Below the pieces are notes generated by a model. That model had not been told where the DNA came from. It did not search any database and was given only the letters and a program-made list of their open reading frames with translations. Made by a program: the position numbers and the translations under genes. Of a DNA stretch of 14,192 nt, positions 1-5,867 are shown in pieces; the stretch's first letter is position 1; each line of letters begins with the position of its first letter. The DNA is from Candidatus Altimarinota bacterium (GTDB lineage: Bacteria; Patescibacteriota; Gracilibacteria; UBA1369; LOWO2-01-FULL-3), in assembly GCA_029939035.1 (NCBI GenBank), contig JAOZTS010000024.1:1-14192 (forward strand), written 5' to 3'.

Positions 1-1
1 G

Positions 2-1144
2 CTAAGGAGTACGTGGTATTCCCAGATCAAAAATCCAGCCAGTCTCAATTGTAGGATCTCCCTTCATGATCTCATTCACAGGAGGGTAAGTATCAATGCG
101 GCCAAGAACACCAGCAGCCACAGTCGTCTGCACTGTAATCGGATCAAACTCACCCGGATAATCTTCTTCCGCATCCTCCGACAGCCCAACCGTCAAAATA
201 ATAGTAACCGTAGGATGAGCACGAAAATCCGGCTCTGCAAAAGCTTTGTACGGATCCTCTAGTGGTTGAATAATAAATCTCAACTCCAGTATATTCGCCC
301 TCAGTGGTGAAATCGGCACAAACTGTGTGCCATTAACATCAAAAAGCCCAATCAAGTCAGATTCTTGAGGTAGACGAATTTGTGGATCGAGTTCAGAGGG
401 TTGTTTACCAATCAAATCTAAATAAGGAATTGCAATAGCGCCGTTAATAGTTCCAGGTTCGTCCTCACAATTAAATTCATCCAAACAGGTAAACGAATCC
501 ACAAATCCATTTTGATCAAAATCAATTCCTCTCATTCGCACTAATCCAATTGCATAATCGAAAGAATTTATCTGTTTTTTCGCAATAATCGTCTTTTGTG
601 TCCCGGTATTATCAATCAGGAACAAATGATCAGTCACTCCATCAGTACTACAGCCTCCAGCATTCCCTATATCCTCAAAAGCACTTGCACTCTTGGGATC
701 ACCATAAAATGGATTTTGACCAACATTTATATCGGTCGACAAAGTATAAACAACTTCACATTCATTGGTAATAGGGTCTTTGTACGAACATTCCAGTCCT
801 AGATCCTCAGGATTAAATGTTGCCAACCCGTCCAAACTTTTCCCAGGATCATAAAATCGACTTCCATAAACCCCATGATTAATACCAAAAAACACGCTCT
901 CCGCAGGCTCACCTTCCTGAATCACACAATAACTATAATATTCATCATAATCGATCGTCCCAGTCTGAATCTCCTTGGTCAAAAGCTGCAACATAATCCT
1001 AAGATCCTCATAAATTGCATTCTGCACAGAACTTTTCTTCTCAAGCTGAACAATATCGATCAAAATCGTACTCGACATCATCGCAACAATCGCAAAAAGG
1101 CTTATTGCAATCAAAACCTCAATTAACGATAGACCTTTTTTCAT
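2..1144 (-). CDS. GspJ/PilW-like minor prepilin
   Basis: A 380-residue protein with a class III (prepilin) signal: MKKG then LSLIEVLIAISLF. Cleavage after Gly4 would leave Glu at mature position 5, followed by a hydrophobic helix of about 20 residues. Such proteins are inserted in the membrane, cut by prepilin peptidase and built into type IV pili or type II secretion pseudopili. The large globular part and its third place in an H-I-J gene order suit the GspJ/PilW class, but the subfamily is inferred. It holds six cysteines (73, 119, 129, 165, 220, 226), possibly disulfide-forming, and an Asp208-x-Asp210-x-Asn212-Gly-x-x-Asp216 loop that looks like a calcium-binding loop. The ATG lies 2 bases after the TAA of the upstream gene with no Shine-Dalgarno, so translational coupling is likely. 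The stop is TAG. Any further downstream genes are outside the window. Confidence 0.85.
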   Translation of the reverse strand: MKKGLSLIEVLIAISLFAIVAMMSSTILIDIVQLEKKSSVQNAIYEDLRIMLQLLTKEIQTGTIDYDEYYSYCVIQEGEPAESVFFGINHGVYGSRFYDPGKSLDGLATFNPEDLGLECSYKDPITNECEVVYTLSTDINVGQNPFYGDPKSASAFEDIGNAGGCSTDGVTDHLFLIDNTGTQKTIIAKKQINSFDYAIGLVRMRGIDFDQNGFVDSFTCLDEFNCEDEPGTINGAIAIPYLDLIGKQPSELDPQIRLPQESDLIGLFDVNGTQFVPISPLRANILELRFIIQPLEDPYKAFAEPDFRAHPTVTIILTVGLSEDAEEDYPGEFDPITVQTTVAAGVLGRIDTYPPVNEIMKGDPTIETGWIFDLGIPRTP

Positions 1145-1146
1145 TA

Positions 1147-1752
1147 TTATAAGAAATTATAAAGCAATAATTCTCTCTTCAAAGACCGCACCTTTTGTCC
1201 CTCTTTCCACTCAACAACCACCTCAAAAACTGCATACTCATCCACACCATCAGCAGGCGCATTATCAGCTATCGAAATTACATTAATTGCTCTGTAAAAA
1301 ATTGTAGGCTCGGATGAAGACGTAGTTCCATACAAATATCTGCCATTGTCTTCGTGCAGCAGATATTCAATATCAGGGTCGGTATCTGACAAGTCCAGCT
1401 CTTCACCAGACCAATTGGTCATATACCACTTTCCACCCTCTTCTTCTGGGCGATAGTTTCCACCCTCACTCATCTTAAGCGGGCAAATATCAACACCACT
1501 ATTAGGCTCCATCTCCAGCCAACAATCAGGATCACCAGGCTGCAGCAGCCAATTCGTATCACGCACACTCTTTATCGCTTCCATCCCTTCTGTAGCCAAA
1601 TTCTGAGCAATCAGATAATTCCTCGACAAAACAGTAGTCCGAACAGAAGTCTGAATTATTGAAGCCAAAACCAAAGACCCAATAGAGAGCATAGCTATAG
1701 CCAGCAACGCTTCTGTCAGTATAAGACCCGATTTGTTTTGTCTAATTTTCAT
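1147..1752 (-). CDS. GspI/PilV-like minor prepilin
   Basis: A 201-residue prepilin-like protein. The N-terminus has a short basic leader (MKIRQNKSG) and then LILTEALLAIAMLSIG, giving Glu at mature position 5 after cleavage behind Gly9. Residues about 50-69 contain AQNLATEGMEAIKSVRDTNW, a pattern I associate with PilV-like prepilins of candidate-phyla bacteria (recalled, not searched). The rest is a small globular domain with two cysteines (77, 90). It is the middle gene of a three-gene operon. Its ATG overlaps the stop of the upstream gene (TAATG), and the next gene begins 2 bases after its own TAA. This arrangement implies co-translation and probably fixed stoichiometry. The expected role is a minor pilin or pseudopilin in a tip complex. 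The prepilin assignment is secure; the GspI/PilV class rests on size and order. Confidence 0.85.
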   Translation of the reverse strand: MKIRQNKSGLILTEALLAIAMLSIGSLVLASIIQTSVRTTVLSRNYLIAQNLATEGMEAIKSVRDTNWLLQPGDPDCWLEMEPNSGVDICPLKMSEGGNYRPEEEGGKWYMTNWSGEELDLSDTDPDIEYLLHEDNGRYLYGTTSSSEPTIFYRAINVISIADNAPADGVDEYAVFEVVVEWKEGQKVRSLKRELLLYNFL

Positions 1753-2297
1753 TATTTAGTTATTTCTTCAGCGATCCCAGAAACCTGGAATATATAAATG
1801 TATTTACTTAAGTCTAGCCCCTCATCATGAAACTCCAAATCAATTCTCTTCGTATTCACTTTATCCATCAAGAGAAGGCCAGTATTAGTAGTAGCATAAG
1901 ACGAAAGTTCACCTGTTGCGAATTCATAATAAAGGTAAATTGGGAGGTGATAGCTCGCCTCATCATGTGAAAATATAATTTCATATGGACTCAAATTCAA
2001 AGTTTCCAAAGGCACATCTGCACCACCATACACATATGGAGTATCTACCTCACCAAACAGAACCAATCCCTCATGTGAAATCTCAATCCCATACCTGTCA
2101 TAGATGTCACTATCCTTGTTATTAATTGCAAAAGATCGAGCTTTTCTTAGATCCGAAATGATCGGTTTGTACTTTGAGAAAAATGTAAAAGTGGCGCTCG
2201 TATCAAAAAAACTTGTAAGCGCAGCCACAGCAAGCATCCCAATGAGGGTAATGATCAGCAGAACTTCAATTAAAGTAAAAGCTTTTTTATTTCGCAT
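1752..2297 (-). CDS. GspH/FimT-like minor prepilin
   Basis: A 181-residue protein starting MRNKKA|FTLIEVLLIITLIGML, a textbook prepilin N-terminus with Phe at +1 and Glu at +5; the -1 residue is Ala rather than the usual Gly. Residues about 49-60 read DLRKARSFAINN, the pattern seen after the N-terminal helix in GspH/FimT pseudopilins. The C-terminal part is predicted to be a beta-rich domain. It is the first gene of the minus-strand operon, and its TAA overlaps the next ATG as TAATG. A perfect TATAAT on the minus strand ends 6 bases before the ATG, so the transcript could begin at or next to the start codon (a leaderless message); no Shine-Dalgarno is present. The divergent PilX/GspK-like gene starts 40 bp away. 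Confidence 0.87.
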   Translation of the reverse strand: MRNKKAFTLIEVLLIITLIGMLAVAALTSFFDTSATFTFFSKYKPIISDLRKARSFAINNKDSDIYDRYGIEISHEGLVLFGEVDTPYVYGGADVPLETLNLSPYEIIFSHDEASYHLPIYLYYEFATGELSSYATTNTGLLLMDKVNTKRIDLEFHDEGLDLSKYIYIFQVSGIAEEITK

Positions 2298-2303
2298 ATC
2301 TTG

Positions 2304-2311
2304 ATTATAAT
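2304..2311. promoter_or_regulatory. Shared palindromic -10 of divergent pilin promoters
   Basis: ATTATAAT is its own reverse complement, so it gives a perfect TATAAT on each strand (plus 2306-2311, minus 2309-2304). Toward the plus gene, a start site near 2318 would give a leader of about 20 bases to ATG 2338. Toward the minus gene, it would place the start at or beside ATG 2297. I find no good -35 box for either direction. Using the same box both ways would make the two transcripts compete. Confidence 0.5.
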
Positions 2312-2337
2312 GGGTGCGACAAAATTATTCCAGTATC

Positions 2338-3672
2338 ATGGAAAAATCCAAAATAATTAAAGAAGACGGGTTCATAGCAATCATCGCTTTGAGCATCTTT
2401 TTACTTCTCAGTCTTTTTGGAATAATAGTACAGCGAGTCACAACCGACTCCCTCAACAACGTCGCTACCACAAACAAATACAACGAAGCCAGCGACATAG
2501 CCGACTCAGTAATCGAATATTTGCAGTACGAAATGTCACAGCGTGAGGCGGGATTTAGCATGGACGAGGTGGAATGCGTATATGTGGAAGACACAACTCA
2601 GCAAGGTTGGAATGAAGAAATTTGCGACAACATCGACGAACCTTTAGGAATTGGTGGCAAGGAAATTACGATAACTATGGAGGTGGAGGGGCGGAATGAT
2701 GCTCTAAATGAGAAAGATTATCTGACAGGGTACGGTCCAACAGGAGGGGATGTTTTTGTAATTCCTCACCTGGGGACAGGTGACGCAGGCAGTAAGTGTG
2801 ATGTTTATCAGTCTGAAATTGAAGAAGCAAATTGGGACTCAGCCGTAGACGCACACATTAGTCGTAAAGGCCAAATAGTAGAAACTACAGAAAATGAATT
2901 TATGGAGCAGATAGATTATCCATGTAATTGGAACAAATTGTCATTTGGCAGTAGTTCGACTGATAGAGTAGCAATTCCATTGTATTACGATGAAAGTGAA
3001 GCAGGAGACGTACAATCCATCATAGTAAATCCATTTTTAGATATATACGATACAAACACTGATGTTAAAGTGAATCAATTAATTGTAAGAATTAGACCAC
3101 CTTGCGAACCATGTCTGAGCACAGATTGTCCTGCAGACAAGACTTTTTGTGACGGGACTCAAACTCATAGATATGTTTTGGACGATGGAGGTGGCCAAAC
3201 CGAAGAAAATGACATTGTTGTCCAATGGCAAATATCAGGGGAATGTGATGGGGAGCCTTGCAGTTTGATCCCGTATGCTAAAAATGTTATGAATCATGAT
3301 TATATTGATGTGTCTGCTTCCTCAGTAATTACAGAACTTGAAATAAATAACACCTGGGGAATAAATTTTGAGGTTCTACATTTTGCATTAAACAGTGGTA
3401 TAAGCACAGATGATTATAAGGAATATTTAATAATTGATGAATTAAGCGGAGAAATTGAAAAACCAACTCTTATTTTATTTCTAAACGAAAAATTATTAAC
3501 TAGCCCGGGCTTAAACGTCCCTTACCTTGAATATCAAATCCTTACTGACAACCCAGTAGGGAGCCCAAATACTCAAGCAATTACAACTATAAATATAGAT
3601 GGGTATGTTTTTGAGAAAACGCTTACTCAGCAAGAAGAAACATCCCTTATTGACTTTGCAGTACAGAATTAG
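2338..3672 (+). CDS. PilX/GspK-like minor prepilin lacking Glu+5
   Basis: From ATG 2338 the protein has 444 residues. It begins MEKSKIIKEDG and then FIAIIALSIFLLLSLFGIIV, a prepilin-like leader with Gly at -1 and Phe at +1, but mature position 5 is Ile, not Glu. GspK, the capping pseudopilin, also lacks Glu5, so I read this as the K/X member of the set. The body holds at least ten cysteines, including a dense cluster (RPPCEPCLSTDC, then more to about residue 320), suggesting disulfides. A GTG at 2314 in the same frame would add eight residues, but a TATAAT at 2306-2311 would place the transcription start near 2318, so ATG 2338 is preferred. There is no Shine-Dalgarno. The gene is divergent from the H-I-J operon. 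Its TAG stop lies 1 base before the -35 box of the next promoter. Confidence 0.78.
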   Translation: MEKSKIIKEDGFIAIIALSIFLLLSLFGIIVQRVTTDSLNNVATTNKYNEASDIADSVIEYLQYEMSQREAGFSMDEVECVYVEDTTQQGWNEEICDNIDEPLGIGGKEITITMEVEGRNDALNEKDYLTGYGPTGGDVFVIPHLGTGDAGSKCDVYQSEIEEANWDSAVDAHISRKGQIVETTENEFMEQIDYPCNWNKLSFGSSSTDRVAIPLYYDESEAGDVQSIIVNPFLDIYDTNTDVKVNQLIVRIRPPCEPCLSTDCPADKTFCDGTQTHRYVLDDGGGQTEENDIVVQWQISGECDGEPCSLIPYAKNVMNHDYIDVSASSVITELEINNTWGINFEVLHFALNSGISTDDYKEYLIIDELSGEIEKPTLILFLNEKLLTSPGLNVPYLEYQILTDNPVGSPNTQAITTINIDGYVFEKTLTQQEETSLIDFAVQN

Positions 3673-3673
3673 C

Positions 3674-3701
3674 TTGACAAATTGCGCAAAAACGGTAAAA
3701 T
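3674..3701 (+). promoter_or_regulatory. Sigma70-type promoter TTGACA-16-TAAAAT
   Basis: A perfect -35 TTGACA at 3674-3679, a 16-base spacer and TAAAAT at 3696-3701 stand directly after the stop of the PilX/GspK-like gene. The expected start near 3708 leaves a leader of about 20 bases before ATG 3728. This is the clearest promoter in the window. It supports 3728 rather than the internal ATG 4013 as the start of the surface protein. Confidence 0.75.
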
Positions 3702-3727
3702 AACATGCTTTATTAACCACTATAAAT

Positions 3728-5818
3728 ATGAGCGAATTAGCACAAAATAACGATATTCTAGAGAAGAAGCCAGAAGCTGCAATTGTCGCAGCAGAACAAG
3801 GTGAAGCATCCGAAACGATAAGCAAAAATGTAGAGATAGTTTCGATTAGTCAGGTTTTGAGACTAGAGGCACCTGATGGCAAAGAAGATGAGATTCTTTG
3901 TATTGGTGAAGTAGAGGATTTAGGAAATGGTGCGACAGCAACCAAAGCAAAAATTGTACCAATGGAAATAGCCGGATTAATAGAACCCAACGAACCAAGA
4001 GCAAAACAAGGCATGACTAAGAGGGCTTTAGCAGCAACAGTAGCTGCAGTCTTAGGTGGTGGAGTAGTAGTATCTGCAGCAAGTGGGTGTAATTTGGTGA
4101 ACGGTGAAGGAAATGCAGCAGGAGACCAAATGAAGAAGAATATGACATCAACTGATTACGCAAACAACTTCCAAGACCAAGGACTAGCATGTTTTAGCCA
4201 AGCTGGTGACAAACCTTTATCCATAGGAACTTTACCAAATGGAGATAAGATTATTTTATTTTCAAGAGGAGATGAATGTTTTGGTGTAACAGCACCAGAT
4301 TATCAAACAGCTGCAACTCAGGAATGTACACCGCAATTAATACAAATAGATGGAGATTGGTATGGTGGCACTCCTCCAATTCCATCATGTACAGCAGATG
4401 GAACAAGAATAGCTGCCGTAAGAGGAGGTGAAGGAGTATTAGGAGATTTGACAGTTACCGGAGGTGTAATAGAGTCTAGTAATGAATTTCACCATCCTAA
4501 CATTCAAGCAGCGAGTAGACTTAAGTTTGTAAGAGATGGAGGTCAACAATTCATTCTTACTAATAATGGGTCTGGTCTTGATAAAGTTAATTTAGATACT
4601 CAAATTGTAGATAACACTACCGTACCAGTTGATTGCGACCTACCTTCAAAAGACGACGCCGCAAACATCTGGCTAGGAGCAAGAGAGATTGGAGGAGATT
4701 GTACAGTCATTCAAGCACCAACTTTACAAGGATTAGCTTCAAGCATAATTCAAATTCAAGGAATTCAAGGTACTTATATGGGACCAAGCGCAGGAGACAG
4801 TATTTTATTCTTCAACGCAGCAGACGGAAACCACTACGCAGTCGTTCTCCCATACTGTGGAGACGGAACTTGTGACGCCGGGGAAGATTCAAGCAACTGT
4901 TCAGCAGACTGCGGAGCTCCACAAGAAGACGCTGGGGTAGATGCAGAGGTCGATGCAGAAGTCCAGAACGATGCAGAAGTACAAAACGACGCAGAAGTTC
5001 AAAACGATGCAGAAGTCCAAAACGATGCAGAGCCGCAAAACGACGCAGAAGTAGACGCAGAAACCCCACTACCATGTGACAAATACAAAGGAAATGCTGA
5101 CAGCAGATTACAATTAAGTAATGGAACGTGTGAAATCACTGATTGTGAGGAAACAGCACTTCAAGAACTATTAACAGTTCAAGGAGACTGTACCGCAGAA
5201 GTAGATGCAGGTGGGACATTACCAAAAATTCACGCTCTTTATTCTGCAAACGGATCAAATGGAGGAGCATTACGATTGGATCTAAAGGATTCAGAAAATC
5301 CACAATTACTATTCGGAGGAATGCACACAACAACAAACGGTAATGCGCACACAACTACCTATACAAAAAATGGACATACAGTTGCAACTGTAGCTGAGGG
5401 AACAGAATTTAGAGAAGAAGAAATGTCAAATAGTAGATACAAAATTGAAATATTGGATAAGACTGTAAATGTACACAAAAACGGAGATCTTATGGGGACA
5501 TTAACTGACACAGGAGAAATTATATTAGATTTGAGCGGAACCGTAACAAATCCAGATGCCGGAGTAGATGCAGGAACTGATTCTGGAGTGGATGCAGGGA
5601 CTGGAGAAAAACCTAAACCAGGCTGCGCAGAAGGTTGTAGCACATCAAATGGAGCACCAACCACTGAACTCGCACTTGTTGCTGCTGCTTTAATGGCATT
5701 AGCATGGGCAAGAAGACGAAATGAAGATCTCGCTGAGTCAGAGAGAGTACCAGGACAATTATTGAGTAGAATGGGAATACGAAAAGCATTAAAGGAAATA
5801 TTCAGAAAAGAGGCTTAA
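3728..5818 (+). CDS. Surface protein with MYXO-CTERM-like C-terminus
   Basis: A 696-residue protein I cannot assign to a named family. In order: residues 1-95, hydrophilic and cytosol-like; 96-121, a perfect-looking signal (Lys-Arg, hydrophobic stretch, A-S-G-Cys121 lipobox); about 125-375, a secreted domain rich in short repeats of Gly/Asp turns, perhaps propeller-like; 377-395, CGDGTCDAGEDSSNCSADC, a small disulfide motif; then an Asp/Ala linker with five QNDAE(V/P) units; a second Cys-containing domain from about 450; a DAGVDAGTDSGVDAG linker; and a C-terminus with GCAEGCSTSNG, a hydrophobic segment at 648-661, RRR at 662-664 and a 32-residue charged tail. The Cys-hydrophobic-Arg trio resembles the MYXO-CTERM sorting signal. 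ATG 3728 is chosen for the strong promoter 20-50 bp upstream; ATG 4013 (Met96) is a serious alternative. A predicted cell-surface role is inference. Confidence 0.75.
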   Translation: MSELAQNNDILEKKPEAAIVAAEQGEASETISKNVEIVSISQVLRLEAPDGKEDEILCIGEVEDLGNGATATKAKIVPMEIAGLIEPNEPRAKQGMTKRALAATVAAVLGGGVVVSAASGCNLVNGEGNAAGDQMKKNMTSTDYANNFQDQGLACFSQAGDKPLSIGTLPNGDKIILFSRGDECFGVTAPDYQTAATQECTPQLIQIDGDWYGGTPPIPSCTADGTRIAAVRGGEGVLGDLTVTGGVIESSNEFHHPNIQAASRLKFVRDGGQQFILTNNGSGLDKVNLDTQIVDNTTVPVDCDLPSKDDAANIWLGAREIGGDCTVIQAPTLQGLASSIIQIQGIQGTYMGPSAGDSILFFNAADGNHYAVVLPYCGDGTCDAGEDSSNCSADCGAPQEDAGVDAEVDAEVQNDAEVQNDAEVQNDAEVQNDAEPQNDAEVDAETPLPCDKYKGNADSRLQLSNGTCEITDCEETALQELLTVQGDCTAEVDAGGTLPKIHALYSANGSNGGALRLDLKDSENPQLLFGGMHTTTNGNAHTTTYTKNGHTVATVAEGTEFREEEMSNSRYKIEILDKTVNVHKNGDLMGTLTDTGEIILDLSGTVTNPDAGVDAGTDSGVDAGTGEKPKPGCAEGCSTSNGAPTTELALVAAALMALAWARRRNEDLAESERVPGQLLSRMGIRKALKEIFRKEA
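4955..5044 (+). repeat. Five 18-bp tandem repeats coding (E)VQNDA units
   Basis: Units begin at 4955, 4973, 4991, 5009 and 5027, each of the form GCAGAAGTNCAAAACGAY; the fifth reads GCAGAGCCGCAAAACGAC. They encode Ala-Glu-Val-Gln-Asn-Asp, with Pro for Val in the last. Differences between the first four are all synonymous (for example GTC/GTA/GTT, GAT/GAC, CAG/CAA), so the protein sequence appears to be what is kept. The array forms an acidic linker between two Cys-containing domains. Confidence 0.9.
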
Positions 5819-5834
5819 TAGAGAGCCAGATTTA

Positions 5835-5843
5835 TGCTATAAT
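5835..5843 (+). promoter_or_regulatory. Extended -10 promoter for the cyclase gene
   Basis: TGCTATAAT is an extended -10 element (TGn-TATAAT) in the 49-bp gap after the surface-protein gene. A start near 5850 would give an 18-base leader before TTG 5868. No good -35 box is seen at the expected place (TTAATA at 5815-5820 overlaps the previous stop), which is normal for extended -10 promoters. Confidence 0.6.
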
Positions 5844-5867
5844 AACTAGATTTAATATCTTGTTATT

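Noticed and set aside
2314..2337. GTG 2314 as the start of the PilX/GspK-like gene
   Set aside because: It would add eight residues but lies upstream of the likely transcription start given by TATAAT 2306-2311. ATG 2338 yields a leader peptide of normal prepilin length. It cannot be excluded without mapping.
5812..5827. GGCT-8-AGCC hairpin after the surface-protein gene
   Set aside because: A 4-bp stem with no T run; it is too weak to be a terminator, and the next promoter follows at once.
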